DNA of 64,000 nucleotides from Psychrobacter sp. Choline-02u-9 (GTDB lineage: Bacteria > Pseudomonadota > Gammaproteobacteria > Pseudomonadales > Moraxellaceae): assembly GCF_002836505.1 (NCBI RefSeq), contig NZ_PJBF01000040.1, forward strand, positions 248,001-312,000, given 5' to 3'. Positions 9,516 to 19,243 of the stretch are shown here, piece after piece. The notes beneath the pieces were generated by a model. The model saw nothing but the letters and a program-made list of their open reading frames with translations. It was not told the origin of the DNA and did no database searches. Within the stretch, counting starts at the first letter, position 1, and the number at the start of each line of letters is the position of its first letter. A program made the translations under genes and the position numbers.

Positions 9516-10217
9516 CTAGATCGACCAATCTTCTACTGCCCAGCGATGTGCCAAAGCATGCGCATGTAACGCATCATCAGGTGATACGCAAACGGCCACA
9601 TCAGCCCATTCGAGTAACGGAATATCATTTTTAGAATCTGAATACGCATACGTTTTTTCAAACGTGATACCAGAGGCTTGCTGTTTATTTAGCCATTTAT
9701 CCAAATGGTATATCTTGCCTGCTTGGAAGTTTGGTCTGTCAATTAGCTTACCTGTATAGCGATTGTCTTTGATCTCTAATGGCGTTGCCAATACATTGGC
9801 AGCTTCAATACCAAACCGCTTGGCAATAGCGGATACTACAAAATCATTGGTCGCAGAAATAATCACCACATCGTGTCCTTGCTCAATATGCTGGCACAAC
9901 GCTTCCATTGCTTTTGGGCGAATATGCGGCTCGATTTCGCTTTTGATATAGTCTTCTCTTAGCTCATCCAGTCTATCAAGCGGTAAACTGCTTAAAAACT
10001 GCGCGACGAATTCATTGTACTCTGTCGCGTCCAGCGTGCCTTCGATATAGTCATTATAAAATTTCTGATTGGCAGTGCGGTACTGCGCCTCATCGACAAG
10101 GTCATGCTTTACGATATACTCACCCCAGAGATAATCGCTATCGACATCAAGTAATGTATGATCTAAATCAAATAATGCCAGTTGTTTTTGTTGTGTTTGT
10201 GCTTGATTTGCCTGCAT
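9516..10217 (-). CDS. HAD-superfamily hydrolase, SerB-like subfamily IB
   Basis: 233 residues. The HAD motif I is LFDLDHTLLDVDSD at residues about 15-28 (nucleophile Asp and general acid Asp in DLD), motif II is the Ser/Thr of VVIISATNDF near 117, motif III Lys lies in the 165-190 region, and motif IV is YSDSKNDIPLLE near 193. The pattern matches the HAD-IB / phosphoserine-phosphatase-like group. It likely removes phosphate from a small metabolite, but the substrate is not identifiable. It is a single gene between prfB and the carbonic-anhydrase-like gene, on the same strand. AAGG lies about 7 bases before the ATG. Confidence 0.85.
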   Translation of the reverse strand: MQANQAQTQQKQLALFDLDHTLLDVDSDYLWGEYIVKHDLVDEAQYRTANQKFYNDYIEGTLDATEYNEFVAQFLSSLPLDRLDELREDYIKSEIEPHIRPKAMEALCQHIEQGHDVVIISATNDFVVSAIAKRFGIEAANVLATPLEIKDNRYTGKLIDRPNFQAGKIYHLDKWLNKQQASGITFEKTYAYSDSKNDIPLLEWADVAVCVSPDDALHAHALAHRWAVEDWSI

Positions 10218-10375
10218 AGTGAGACCTTATCGTTGGTTGCGAAAAAATATGAATCGTTTAATAAAATTGGGTACAGTTATCTATTAAGGCTGAGCGCATC
10301 ACTTAAACAGCATGTAAATGAAATAAGCCTGTACCTTGTAATCTATCTTTCTAGAATTGCTTAGACTATTTACCT

Positions 10376-10912
10376 TTAATCAGGCATCGCTATTTCTGTT
10401 AAGCCTGTTTTAAATTTCTGACAACGCTCAGCATAATGTAGCGCTGACATTTTTAGCATCGCTGCTTGCTCATCGGTTAGCGTCTTGACCACTTTTGCAG
10501 GCGCGCCCATCACTAGCGAGTTATCAGGAATAACCTGACCTTCAGTAATCAAGGCTTTCGCCCCTATCAAACAGTTTTTACCGATTTTGACATTATTAAG
10601 TACCACAGCGCCAATACCTATTAGGCTGTTATCACCGACTTCACAGCCATGTAGCATAGCCAGATGACCGATAGTCACGTAATTACCAATAGTGACTTTG
10701 ATACCTGCATCGGTATGAATCACACTGTTTTCTTGCACATTACTATAGTCACCGATATGGATACGATCGTTGTCACCGCGTATCACTGCACCGAACCAAA
10801 TATTGGCTTGATGACCTAAATATACATCGCCCATCACTTGCGCTGAATCTGCTACCCAACCGTTAAATGGTGCAGCAAACTCAGGGGTTTTGTCTAAATA
10901 CTGATAAATCAT
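10376..10912 (-). CDS. Gamma-carbonic anhydrase-like left-handed beta-helix protein
   Basis: 178 residues built of hexapeptide repeats (for example VMGDVY, LIGIGAVV, CLIGAKAL), a left-handed beta-helix of the gamma-carbonic anhydrase / YrdA-PaaY group. Metal-type residues are visible: IWFGAVIRGDND (Arg and Asp), VIHTDAG (His), and HLAMLHGCEVGD (two His), consistent with zinc binding between subunits of a trimer. Proteins of this group are called carbonic anhydrases, but many members show no measured activity. AAGGAGTCGTT is a strong ribosome site before the ATG. No functional neighbour is visible. Confidence 0.85.
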   Translation of the reverse strand: MIYQYLDKTPEFAAPFNGWVADSAQVMGDVYLGHQANIWFGAVIRGDNDRIHIGDYSNVQENSVIHTDAGIKVTIGNYVTIGHLAMLHGCEVGDNSLIGIGAVVLNNVKIGKNCLIGAKALITEGQVIPDNSLVMGAPAKVVKTLTDEQAAMLKMSALHYAERCQKFKTGLTEIAMPD

Positions 10913-11174
10913 AACGACTCCTTGTCATCTTCATTACTGTTATAACAAACGATCATAAAAATTGGGACTAGCGCTGCGCTGTTCATTGTGGCAAAGCCAA
11001 CTGCGAAAATCCAGCGCTATTAATGGCTGCCTAATGTCGAATTGGATACAAAAAGTATTAATATAATTTTGCTTAGGCTATTTATTAGAGCCACTATTCT
11101 ACAAGGATACAGCTATTACTTGCATAATGACTATTAATCCAACAAATCGGCTAGCCATACTAGTCTATTTTGTA

Positions 11175-11180
11175 TATAAT
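11175..11180 (+). promoter_or_regulatory. Candidate -10 element of the carAB promoter
   Basis: A perfect TATAAT lies about 235 bases upstream of the carA start. The -35 region at a 17-base spacing (TAGCCA, 11152-11157) is poor. If used, the transcript carries a long leader including the hairpin at 11303-11350. Confidence 0.4.
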
Positions 11181-11302
11181 ACGCAAAATCTGTGCCTAAG
11201 CGAGCGGACATGATGCAAGTTACCTATTCACTATCTAGTGAGTTTTGTAGTTTTCATCAATAATGTCTTCTCGCTTTTTTGTGGAAAATTTTTGTGTATC
11301 GC

Positions 11303-11350
11303 CCTTTTATTGCCTCAGTTTGACAACAGTCAAATGCTGTAAATAAAAGG
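11303..11350 (+). promoter_or_regulatory. Long imperfect hairpin in the carA leader
   Basis: Outer arms CCTTTTATT (11303-11311) and AATAAAAGG (11342-11350) enclose CAG/CTG and a perfect inner stem TTTGAC (11319-11324) / GTCAAA (11329-11334) with loop AACA. It has no T-tract, so it is not a simple terminator. It lies 63 bases before the carA start. Pyrimidine or arginine control through the leader is a possibility, not shown. Confidence 0.5.
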
Positions 11351-11413
11351 ATACGGAGCAATTTTAGACCAACAAAACACGATGGCACTCACCAATAACA
11401 GCGGAGGCAATCC

Positions 11414-12655
11414 TTGAATTCATCGGCAGAAATACAAGCAATTTTGGCACTAGCAGACGGTACAATCTTTCGCGGTGTCAGTATCGGCAGCCTAGGTCAT
11501 CGTATTGGTGAAGTGGTATTTAACACAGCCATGACAGGGTATCAAGAAATCCTAACCGATCCAAGTTATGCCCGCCAGCTGGTGACTTTGACTTACCCTC
11601 ATATCGGTAATACAGGCACCAACGCTGAGGACACAGAATCTGGCAATGGCCACAAAGTATGGGCAGACGGTCTTATCATCCGTGATGCCACCATGGCAAC
11701 CTCTAACTTCCGTAACTCAGAGTCACTTAGCGACTATCTACAACGTAACGAAACAGTGGCTATCGCTGAAATTGATACGCGTCAGCTGACTCGCCTATTA
11801 CGTGATAAAGGTGCACAGAACGGCTGTATCATGACTGCCTCAAACGGCGAGACTATCAGCAGCGACGACGAGCAAAAAGCGATCGAGTTAGCGAAAGGCT
11901 TTGCAGGTCTAAAAGGCATGGACTTGGCAAAAGAATGCTGCACTAAAGAGAACTTCGAGTGGACAGCAGGTACTTGGGACTTGTCAGACACCCTACTCAA
12001 CCGTGATATCCCTGGCAGTCATGATAGCGGTACTGGCGGCTTCTTTAAGCAACTCGGCACTTACATCGATTCTAAATACAATGTCGTCGCTTATGACTTC
12101 GGTAGCAAAACCAATATCTTACGCATGCTCGTCGACCGTGGCTGCCACGTAACGGTCGTACCAGCACAGACCCCTATCGCAGACGTGCTAGCGATGAACC
12201 CAGATGGCATCTTCTTATCAAACGGCCCTGGTGATCCTGCAGCTTGTGATTATGCTATCGATGCGGTACGCCACATCATTGAGCAAACTGACGTGCCAAC
12301 GTTTGGCATCTGCTTAGGCCATCAGCTGATTGGTTTGGCTAGCGGTGCAAATACTATCAAGATGAAAACTGGCCATCATGGTGCCAACCATCCAGTACAA
12401 GACTTAGCGACCGGTACGGTTATGATTACCAGTCAGAACCATGGCTTTGCGGTTGATGAAGACACGTTACCTGACAACGTTAAATCTACCCATCGCTCAC
12501 TGTTTGATGGTACTAACCAAGGTATCGAGCTGACAGATAAGCCTGTATTTAGCTTCCAAGGTCACCCAGAAGCCAGCCCTGGCCCACATGACTGCGCGCC
12601 ATTGTTTGATAAGTTTGCAGATATGATGAAGCAGTCTAAAACTGCCCAAGCGTAA
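11414..12655 (+). CDS. carA: Carbamoyl-phosphate synthase small (glutaminase) subunit
   Basis: 413 residues. The start is a TTG at 11414: GGAGG lies six bases upstream and no in-frame ATG occurs before the conserved [13 protein letters not shown]. The N-terminal domain is typical CarA; the C-terminal half is a class I glutamine amidotransferase with LSNGPGDP, the nucleophilic Cys in FGICLGHQ, and the catalytic HPE in [11 protein letters not shown]. It hydrolyses glutamine and passes ammonia to CarB for carbamoyl phosphate, feeding pyrimidine and arginine synthesis. CarA is somewhat longer than E. coli CarA (382), with extra residues near 140-200. It forms an operon with carB, 153 bases downstream. 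Confidence 0.97.
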   Translation: MNSSAEIQAILALADGTIFRGVSIGSLGHRIGEVVFNTAMTGYQEILTDPSYARQLVTLTYPHIGNTGTNAEDTESGNGHKVWADGLIIRDATMATSNFRNSESLSDYLQRNETVAIAEIDTRQLTRLLRDKGAQNGCIMTASNGETISSDDEQKAIELAKGFAGLKGMDLAKECCTKENFEWTAGTWDLSDTLLNRDIPGSHDSGTGGFFKQLGTYIDSKYNVVAYDFGSKTNILRMLVDRGCHVTVVPAQTPIADVLAMNPDGIFLSNGPGDPAACDYAIDAVRHIIEQTDVPTFGICLGHQLIGLASGANTIKMKTGHHGANHPVQDLATGTVMITSQNHGFAVDEDTLPDNVKSTHRSLFDGTNQGIELTDKPVFSFQGHPEASPGPHDCAPLFDKFADMMKQSKTAQA

Positions 12656-12808
12656 ACGGTTGTTTATAACTACATAATAAGTAAACGCTTTAATCGTCCA
12701 TAGCGGTTCAAGCGTCGCTAAATAAAGCACTGCAAGTATAAAACGCCATAAGCGTTATCAAAAATAAAGATTACTCAAATTATCACCCAACCGAAGGTAG
12801 CTCTAACT

Positions 12809-15800
12809 ATGCCAAAACGTACCGACATAAAAAGCATTCTTATCATTGGCGCAGGCCCTATCGTCATCGGCCAAGCATGTGAGTTTGACTATTCAGGCGC
12901 ACAGGCGTGTAAAGCACTAAAAGAAGAAGGCTACCGTGTCATCTTGGTCAACTCAAACCCTGCAACCATCATGACCGACCCTGTCATGGCTGACGCAACC
13001 TATATCGAGCCGATTACTTGGCAAACCGTTGAGCAAATCATTGCCAAAGAGCGTCCAGATGCAATCTTGCCAACGATGGGCGGACAGACAGCACTAAACT
13101 GTGCGCTAGAGCTAGACAAGCACGGTGTATTGACCAAGTATAACTGCGAGTTAATTGGCGCGACCAAAGACTCAATCGAGATGGCAGAAGACCGCAACTT
13201 GTTTGATAAAGCCATGAAGCGTATCGGCCTTGAGTGCCCTCGCGCTGAAACCGCTGAAACCATGGAAGAAGCCTTTGCGACTCAAGAAAAAATGGGCTAT
13301 CCGTGTATAATTCGTCCATCATTCACGATGGGCGGTTCAGGCGGTGGTATCGCTTATAACCGCGATGAGTTCATTGAAATCTGTGAGCGCGGTTTTGACT
13401 TGTCACCAAACCATCAACTGCTTATCGATGAGTCATTGATTGGTTGGAAAGAGTACGAGATGGAAGTGGTTCGTGACAAAAACGACAACTGCATCATCAT
13501 TTGTGCCATCGAAAACTTTGATCCAATGGGTGTGCATACAGGCGACTCAATCACCGTCGCACCTGCGCAGACTTTGACGGACAAAGAATACCAAATCATG
13601 CGTAATGCTTCATTGGCAGTACTGCGTGAAATTGGTGTAGAAACAGGCGGCTCAAACGTACAGTTCGGTATCAACCCTGACACTGGTCGCATGGTCGTCA
13701 TCGAGATGAACCCACGCGTATCACGCTCATCTGCCCTAGCCTCAAAAGCCACTGGCTTCCCGATTGCCAAAATCGCAGCAAAACTGGCTATTGGTTATAC
13801 GCTAGACGAATTGCAAAATGACATCACTGGTGGCAAAACGCCAGCCAGCTTTGAGCCTGCGCTTGATTATGTCGTGACTAAGATACCTCGTTTTAACTTC
13901 GAAAAATTCCCACAAGCAGACAACATCCTATCGACTCAGATGAAATCGGTCGGTGAAGTGATGGCAATTGGTCGTAACTTCCAAGAGTCTATGCAAAAAG
14001 CATTGCGCGGTATGGAAACAGGTGCGGATGGCTTTGACGAGCAAATTGACTTATCGAAAGTAAGCGTTGAAAAAGCGCGTAGCGAAATCATCAATCGTCT
14101 AACCATTCCAACACCTGAGCGTATCTACTACGTTGCTGATGCATTCCGCGTCGGTATGAGTGTCGATGAAGTGTTTAACTTTACCAAGATTGACCCATGG
14201 TTCTTGGTACAGATCGAAGACATCGTTAAAACAGAAGCCACGGTAAAATCACTTGGTTTTGGCGGCTTGAACGAGAAAAATTTACGTAGCTTTAAACGTA
14301 AAGGTTTGTCAGATTTGCGTTTGGCTAAATTGCTTGGTATCTCACAAAAGCAGCTACGCAAAAAGCGTTGGGATCTAAACGTCTACCCAGTCTATAAGCG
14401 TGTAGATACCTGTGCCGCAGAGTTTGCTACTAGCACGGCCTATATGTACTCAACGTACGATAGCGAATGTGAAGCAAACCCAACAGACAAAAAGAAAATC
14501 ATGGTTATCGGTGGCGGTCCTAACCGTATCGGCCAAGGTATTGAGTTTGATTACTGCTGTGTGCATGCAGCGCTTGCCATGCGTGAAGACGGTTACGAGA
14601 CCATAATGGTTAACTGTAACCCTGAAACGGTTTCAACCGATTATGACACTTCTGACCGTCTATACTTTGAGCCAATCACGTTAGAAGACGTGCTAGAGAT
14701 CGTTCGTATTGAAAATCCAGATGGCGTGATTGTACAGTTCGGTGGTCAAACACCATTGAAACTTGCTCGTGCACTAGAGTCAGCAGGCGTTAAAATCATC
14801 GGTACTAGCCCAGATGCAATTGACCGTGCCGAAGATCGTGAGCGCTTCCAGCATATGATTCAACAGCTAAACCTAGTACAGCCATCAAACGCACTAGCAA
14901 CCAGTTTGGAAGATGGCTTGGTTAAAGCAAAAGACGTAGGCTATCCATTGGTTGTACGTCCATCTTATGTATTAGGTGGCCGCGCGATGGAAATCGTCTA
15001 CAACGAAGACGAGCTAAGACATTACCTACGTACTGCGGTACAAGCATCGAACGAAGCGCCTGTCCTACTAGATCGCTTCTTAGATGATGCTATCGAAGTT
15101 GACGTAGACTGCGTATGTGATGGTACTGATGTCGTCATCGGCGGTATCATGCAACATATCGAACAGGCTGGCGTTCACTCAGGTGACTCAGCATGCTCAC
15201 TACCACCATACTCACTGTCTAAAGAGCTATGTGACGTGATGCGCGCACAAACGGTCGCTATGGCAAAAGAGCTGGGCGTTATCGGTCTGATGAACGTACA
15301 GTTCGCAGTAAAAGGCGAAACCGTATATATCCTAGAAGTGAACCCACGTGCTGCACGTACAGTACCGTTCGTCTCTAAGTGTATCGGTACTTCGTTAGCA
15401 CAGGTTGCAGCGCGCTGTATGGCTGGTACTTCGCTTAAAGATCAAGGCTTTACTACTGAGATTGTCCCAGCATTCTATGCGGTCAAAGAAGCGGTATTCC
15501 CATTCGCTAAGTTCCCAGGTGTTGACCCAATCTTGAGTCCTGAAATGAAATCAACGGGCGAAGTCATGGGCGTGGGTAAAACCTTTGGCGAAGCATTCTA
15601 CAAGGCCATTATCGGTAGTAATGAGCGTCTGCCAGGTCTACCGACTGAAGGCGAGACAAAAACCGTCTTTATCTCAGTTCGTGACAGTGACAAAGCCCAA
15701 ATTGCTCCGATTGCTCGTCAGCTTGCAGACTTTGGCTTTAAGATTGTCTCGACCACTGGCACGCAAAAAGTACTGAGCGACGCTGGTATCGAAAGTCAGC

Positions 15801-16072
15801 AAATCAACAAGGTCACTGAAGGTCGTCCGCATATCGTTGATGCCTTGAAAAACGGCAAAATCGACCTTATCATCAATACCACTGAAGGTAAGCAAGCTCA
15901 AGAGGATTCGTTCTCTATTCGCCGTAGTGCGCTACAGGGCAAAGTATTCTACGTCACCACGTTAGGTGCTGCTGATGCGGTCTGCAAATCTTACGCGATT
16001 GACTTACCGTTTGATGTCTATAAGTTACAAGATTTGCATGAGCAAGCAAAGTCTATTGACGTGGCTGAATAA
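12809..16072 (+). CDS. carB: Carbamoyl-phosphate synthase large subunit
   Basis: 1087 residues, close to the usual 1073. Two homologous ATP-grasp halves are visible: the first begins with [23 protein letters not shown], split here as two motifs around residues 9-31, the second with [20 protein letters not shown] near 560. Metal/ATP loops [21 protein letters not shown] (first half, near 300) and [14 protein letters not shown] (second half) follow. The C-terminal allosteric MGS-like domain begins near residue 945. It makes carbamoyl phosphate from ammonia, bicarbonate and two ATP. The stop is followed by a spacer with inverted repeats and then a strong terminator. Confidence 0.98.
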   Translation: MPKRTDIKSILIIGAGPIVIGQACEFDYSGAQACKALKEEGYRVILVNSNPATIMTDPVMADATYIEPITWQTVEQIIAKERPDAILPTMGGQTALNCALELDKHGVLTKYNCELIGATKDSIEMAEDRNLFDKAMKRIGLECPRAETAETMEEAFATQEKMGYPCIIRPSFTMGGSGGGIAYNRDEFIEICERGFDLSPNHQLLIDESLIGWKEYEMEVVRDKNDNCIIICAIENFDPMGVHTGDSITVAPAQTLTDKEYQIMRNASLAVLREIGVETGGSNVQFGINPDTGRMVVIEMNPRVSRSSALASKATGFPIAKIAAKLAIGYTLDELQNDITGGKTPASFEPALDYVVTKIPRFNFEKFPQADNILSTQMKSVGEVMAIGRNFQESMQKALRGMETGADGFDEQIDLSKVSVEKARSEIINRLTIPTPERIYYVADAFRVGMSVDEVFNFTKIDPWFLVQIEDIVKTEATVKSLGFGGLNEKNLRSFKRKGLSDLRLAKLLGISQKQLRKKRWDLNVYPVYKRVDTCAAEFATSTAYMYSTYDSECEANPTDKKKIMVIGGGPNRIGQGIEFDYCCVHAALAMREDGYETIMVNCNPETVSTDYDTSDRLYFEPITLEDVLEIVRIENPDGVIVQFGGQTPLKLARALESAGVKIIGTSPDAIDRAEDRERFQHMIQQLNLVQPSNALATSLEDGLVKAKDVGYPLVVRPSYVLGGRAMEIVYNEDELRHYLRTAVQASNEAPVLLDRFLDDAIEVDVDCVCDGTDVVIGGIMQHIEQAGVHSGDSACSLPPYSLSKELCDVMRAQTVAMAKELGVIGLMNVQFAVKGETVYILEVNPRAARTVPFVSKCIGTSLAQVAARCMAGTSLKDQGFTTEIVPAFYAVKEAVFPFAKFPGVDPILSPEMKSTGEVMGVGKTFGEAFYKAIIGSNERLPGLPTEGETKTVFISVRDSDKAQIAPIARQLADFGFKIVSTTGTQKVLSDAGIESQQINKVTEGRPHIVDALKNGKIDLIINTTEGKQAQEDSFSIRRSALQGKVFYVTTLGAADAVCKSYAIDLPFDVYKLQDLHEQAKSIDVAE

Positions 16073-16188
16073 TTTCAGTAGATTAAGCATAACCGTTAGG
16101 CTTGCCTAAAAGCTCACTCAAGTATCGTTGTTTGCTTTAAATATAGCCAACCATGCTTGAGGAACGATACCTTTACCGTGATAGACCT

Positions 16189-16224
16189 AAAAAGCATAGT
16201 GGCTAAATTGCGACTATGCTTTTT
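16189..16224 (+). terminator. Rho-independent terminator of carAB
   Basis: AAAAAGCATAGT (16189-16200) pairs perfectly with ACTATGCTTTTT (16213-16224) around a 12-base loop, with the T-run at the 3' end on the plus strand. Confidence 0.88.
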
Positions 16225-16352
16225 ATTACGTAAGCTTAAGTGCGCCTATGCTTGAATTGAGGTGAGATACACTCATAAATGATGGCCAACTTATTCATTA
16301 CATCGTCTTAATTATCACTCTTTTATATTTTATATCCATTGCAACAACACTG

Positions 16353-16377
16353 ACACCATCTCATTATGAGGTGGTGT
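16353..16377 (+). promoter_or_regulatory. Hairpin in the greA 5' region
   Basis: ACACCATCTCA (16353-16363) pairs with TGAGGTGGTGT (16367-16377), an 11-bp stem with one T-G pair and a three-base loop. It ends 25 bases before the greA ATG and has no T-tract. A role in greA expression is a guess. Confidence 0.45.
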
Positions 16378-16402
16378 GGTGTTATTGGTTTAAGGAAAAA
16401 AC

Positions 16403-16879
16403 ATGCAACGTTACCCAATGACTCCGCAAGGACACGCGGCTTTAGAAGCCGAATTAAAACAGCTAAAAAGTGTCGACCGTCCACGTATCACAGCATCGAT
16501 TGCTGAAGCACGCGAACACGGCGATTTGAAAGAAAATGCTGAATACCATGCTGCCCGCGAGCAACAAGGTTTTTGTGAAGCACGTATTCGCGATATCGAA
16601 GCCAAACTTGGTGGCGCTCAAGTCATCGATCCTTCGACACTGCCAAAAGAAGGCCGTATCGTGTTTGGCGTCAGCGTCGTGATCGAAAACATGGACACCG
16701 AAGAAGAAAAACAGTACAAAATCGTTGGCGATGATGAGGCTGACTTTAAAGCTGGCAAAATCTCAGTCAACTCACCAATCGCTCGTGGTTTGATTGGTAA
16801 GTTCGAAGGCGACGAAGTCCGCATCGAAACGCCAAAGGGTGTGGTTGAATATGAAGTCATGAAAGTTATATACGATTAA
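16403..16879 (+). CDS. greA: Transcription elongation factor GreA
   Basis: 158 residues, the standard GreA length. The N-terminal coiled coil carries the acidic-tip region ([24 protein letters not shown], read here in two parts around residues 33-56, with the conserved Asp/Glu of [12 protein letters not shown]), and the C-terminal FKBP-like domain ends with [16 protein letters not shown]. It enters the RNA polymerase secondary channel and stimulates cleavage of backtracked transcripts. [11 protein letters not shown] at the start is typical of GreA. The ribosome site AAGGAAAAAAC precedes ATG. It is transcribed alone after carAB, an order common in gammaproteobacteria. Confidence 0.97.
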   Translation: MQRYPMTPQGHAALEAELKQLKSVDRPRITASIAEAREHGDLKENAEYHAAREQQGFCEARIRDIEAKLGGAQVIDPSTLPKEGRIVFGVSVVIENMDTEEEKQYKIVGDDEADFKAGKISVNSPIARGLIGKFEGDEVRIETPKGVVEYEVMKVIYD

Positions 16880-17363
16880 TAGCGACACTTAATAGCTACA
16901 CTGCGTTCTAATCTAGAATTTTGATACTCTCAAAGATAGACAGTTCGAGAAATGACTTTTAGATAGCAGCTTCGATGACAATGGTTGCGCCTAGCGACTT
17001 AGTTATGCGACTCCATAGATGAAAGCTGTACTACACATAGATAGCATTTATACCATTTTGGTTACACAATGCTGCTTTTATCCATGATTTGTTTTGGCGC
17101 ATAATTATTTGAGTTTGAGTGCACCATAGCTTCAATATTAAGTTTATTCAGTAAGAAATAGTTAAGATTGAATAACTTCTATGCAAGTTAACACTGCGGC
17201 GCTTTTACTAAAAATAATGATGGTCTGATCGCATACATAGGCTAATATCAGCACTACTACCCTCGTTATTTGGCATATTTTTTGGTGTCATTTAGCGGGG
17301 GTTTTGCTTATCTAAGCATTATCTATTGTTGTATTACTTACTATTATTTTTGAGGAGTCTTTT
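16880..17363. other. Intergenic region between greA and the secreted-protein gene
   Basis: About 480 bases, AT-rich. A short hairpin TTCTA/TAGAA (16906-16918) followed by TTTT may end greA transcription. I see no ORF or RNA gene of note; the 3' part should hold the promoter of the next gene. Confidence 0.5.
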
Positions 17364-18257
17364 ATGATTACGAACAATGGTTTTCAAGCATCAACTGCTA
17401 AAACGACTATGGCAAAAAATACAGCTATATCTGCAATGCTAGCAGGTATCGTATTGGCCGCATCATCGGCCAATGCTGCTCCTGAGATTGCTATTAGCTC
17501 CTCTGCGAGCGGTAGCACCACGGTGGTCGAGCAATACTCTAATGGCAAAACTGCTACGATTACGGCGACGCCAAACGGTATTACCATGCAAGACGGCATG
17601 CCGTACGCGGTAACTCAGGTGACCACTGTGCCACGCTATGTCATGCGTCAGTCTCCTGTTGTCCAAGGTACGACGACCGTTACTAGCGTACCAGTGACTA
17701 ACTCTATTACCAATAAAGTCACTAAAGTAGATGTGATTACTACGCCTGCCAGCAGCGTGACACAAGTACTACCTGTCGCAACTAATGTCACCCCGCCAGT
17801 GATTACGCAGCAGCCAGTGACCAATCAAGTAACGACAACGACGACCACGTTAGATACCTTGCAATTGACCCCGACTTTTAGTACGCCTGGCGTGGTCAAT
17901 GCCAATACCAAAGTGATAAAAATTCTAAAAAATGCTGATGGACGTGAAGTTGCCGTTCCTGCCAATCATATTGACCCTGGTGACGTGATCGAGTATCACA
18001 CCACTTATACCAATACCACGGCACAGCCAGTCAATGACATCAACGCCATGATCTCAGTACCAAGTGGCGTCCAGTTAGTCTCGTTGAATAGTCCTCTGCC
18101 GACACTTGCTACCACTGGCGGAGACAGCTATCAAACCATTCAGCAAGTTGGCAACACGGTGGTTGTCCAAGAAAACTACTCTGGTCTAAAATGGAACTTG
18201 GTTAACTTTGATGCCAATGCAGCCAAAACCGTCGTCATACGTGCCAAGGTTCAATAA
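17364..18257 (+). CDS. Secreted Thr/Val-rich protein with DUF11-like C-terminal domain
   Basis: 297 residues. The N-terminus has a basic-hydrophobic signal (AISAMLAGIVLAASSANA) with a likely cleavage after ANA near residue 39. The middle (about 75-180) is low-complexity, rich in Thr, Val, Pro and Gln, for example many TTT and VTQV/VTNQ runs, and probably extended. Residues about 185-297 resemble a DUF11-like Ig-type repeat: DPGDVIEYHTTYTNTTAQPV, then ISVPSGVQL. Such domains occur in exported surface proteins. No enzyme motif is present. GAGGAGTC is a strong ribosome site. It is a single gene ending at a terminator; periplasmic or outer-surface location is inferred. Confidence 0.75.
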   Translation: MITNNGFQASTAKTTMAKNTAISAMLAGIVLAASSANAAPEIAISSSASGSTTVVEQYSNGKTATITATPNGITMQDGMPYAVTQVTTVPRYVMRQSPVVQGTTTVTSVPVTNSITNKVTKVDVITTPASSVTQVLPVATNVTPPVITQQPVTNQVTTTTTTLDTLQLTPTFSTPGVVNANTKVIKILKNADGREVAVPANHIDPGDVIEYHTTYTNTTAQPVNDINAMISVPSGVQLVSLNSPLPTLATTGGDSYQTIQQVGNTVVVQENYSGLKWNLVNFDANAAKTVVIRAKVQ

Positions 18258-18302
18258 AAATTAGGTTATAGCGTATTATTATTGAATAGATACCAGTATA
18301 TG

Positions 18303-18347
18303 TAAAAGGTCTTGTGGACTAGCTATCTAGTCAGCAAGACCTTTTTT
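18303..18347. terminator. Bidirectional terminator between convergent genes
   Basis: AAAGGTCTTG (18305-18314) and CAAGACCTTTTTT (18335-18347) make a 10-bp stem; the loop contains a second small pair GACTAG/CTAGTC. T-tracts occur on both strands, serving the secreted-protein gene and the convergent minus-strand gene. Confidence 0.85.
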
Positions 18348-18446
18348 GTGTCGGTGGCTTGGTTTTGAGTGTGGTAAAGCACTGCTTTAAGCTTAGGATA
18401 TAAATGCTTGATGCAGTGGCAGAAATAGCTGAGCTTTTAGAGAAGA

Positions 18447-18998
18447 TTATTTTTCTTTATACAGAATAGGCCGATTAATTAGATTATTAAGTTTTGTCAT
18501 AAAAAAGATAAAACCAAAACCAAAGATTGACGTAGTGAGCACTCTTATCATGTTTTGATCGAACATTAGGTTTTTGGTATCTTCGTAAGTTATTTGCAGA
18601 TCTTCCTCTGATTCTCTAATGTCTAAGCTGACTAATTGCGGTAAATTATTCGATACGCCTAAAAAATTGGGCTGATAGTACCAACCAACTCTTGCGTACT
18701 TGCCAAGCCTAGGTTCAAGGTATGTAGGACCCATACATGACCCAGTATTAATAAAGCCAAATACATTATAGCTACAGCCGTAAAGCGTTATTTGTTTAGG
18801 ATTTTCGATAGATTGCAAGGCTATACTAAATCCCGTATCAGTGATAATGCCTTCACTGTATTGTAGCTCCGACTCCTGCGGAAAACCTCTACCCTGCCAT
18901 TCCAAAAAATTGAGTGCAATGAAAAAAGATATAAACGAGACATTTAGAAACGTATCGAACTTTTGAGACGCTGATTTTTCTTTAAATTTTTTGAGCAT
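18447..18998 (-). CDS. Hypothetical protein with two membrane segments
   Basis: 183 residues that I do not recognise. Hydrophobic segments lie near residues 19-34 (FLNVSFISFFIALNFL) and 152-168 (TSIFGFGFIFFMT), leaving a central part of about 115 residues on one side of the membrane, with Cys residues in YGCSYNVFGFINTGSCMG that could form a disulfide. The topology suggests a small inner-membrane protein with an external loop domain. The ribosome site GAGGGATTTT supports the ATG at 18998. Base composition is more AT-rich than its neighbours, which hints at acquired DNA. No function is proposed. Confidence 0.6.
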   Translation of the reverse strand: MLKKFKEKSASQKFDTFLNVSFISFFIALNFLEWQGRGFPQESELQYSEGIITDTGFSIALQSIENPKQITLYGCSYNVFGFINTGSCMGPTYLEPRLGKYARVGWYYQPNFLGVSNNLPQLVSLDIRESEEDLQITYEDTKNLMFDQNMIRVLTTSIFGFGFIFFMTKLNNLINRPILYKEK

Positions 18999-19136
18999 AA
19001 AATCCCTCTAAAAGAGCCTTTCTTGGAATGTTTGAAAAAATCTATATTTACCCTTAAAAAGTGAATATATTAAGCCACAGAGTTTAGCCTTTAAATAAAC
19101 CTCAAACTACTGTTTACTATATCAGACACGAATCAT

Positions 19137-19163
19137 ACGACACTATTTGTCGTGTTGTTTTTA
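19137..19163 (+). terminator. Hairpin with T-run upstream of the radical SAM gene
   Basis: ACGACA (19137-19142) / TGTCGT (19148-19153) followed by GTTGTTTTTATAA on the plus strand looks like a weak intrinsic terminator. No plus-strand gene precedes it closely, so it may be fortuitous or act on a leader RNA. Confidence 0.35.
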
Positions 19164-19243
19164 TAATTATCCTATTAATACAATGACTTAGCGATAATTT
19201 TGGTAAAATAGTCTTTCATCAATTAATTGGTAATAACCGACTT

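Larger units (their letters stand above)
10913..11413. other. 500-bp intergenic region upstream of carA
   Basis: Divergent promoter region. It contains an 8-bp inverted pair TAGCGCTG (10969-10976) / CAGCGCTA (11012-11019), a candidate -10 TATAAT at 11175-11180 for carA, and a structured leader at 11303-11350. No ORF is convincing. Confidence 0.6.
16073..16402. other. carB-greA intergenic region
   Basis: Contains interlocked inverted pairs CTCAAG/CTTGAG (16117-16122 / 16156-16161) and TATCGTT/AACGATA (16123-16129 / 16163-16169), the carB terminator, and a strong leader hairpin just before greA. No gene was seen. Confidence 0.6.

Noticed and set aside
13414..13770. 118-residue minus-strand ORF over carB
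   Set aside because: Antisense shadow of the carB ATP-grasp region.
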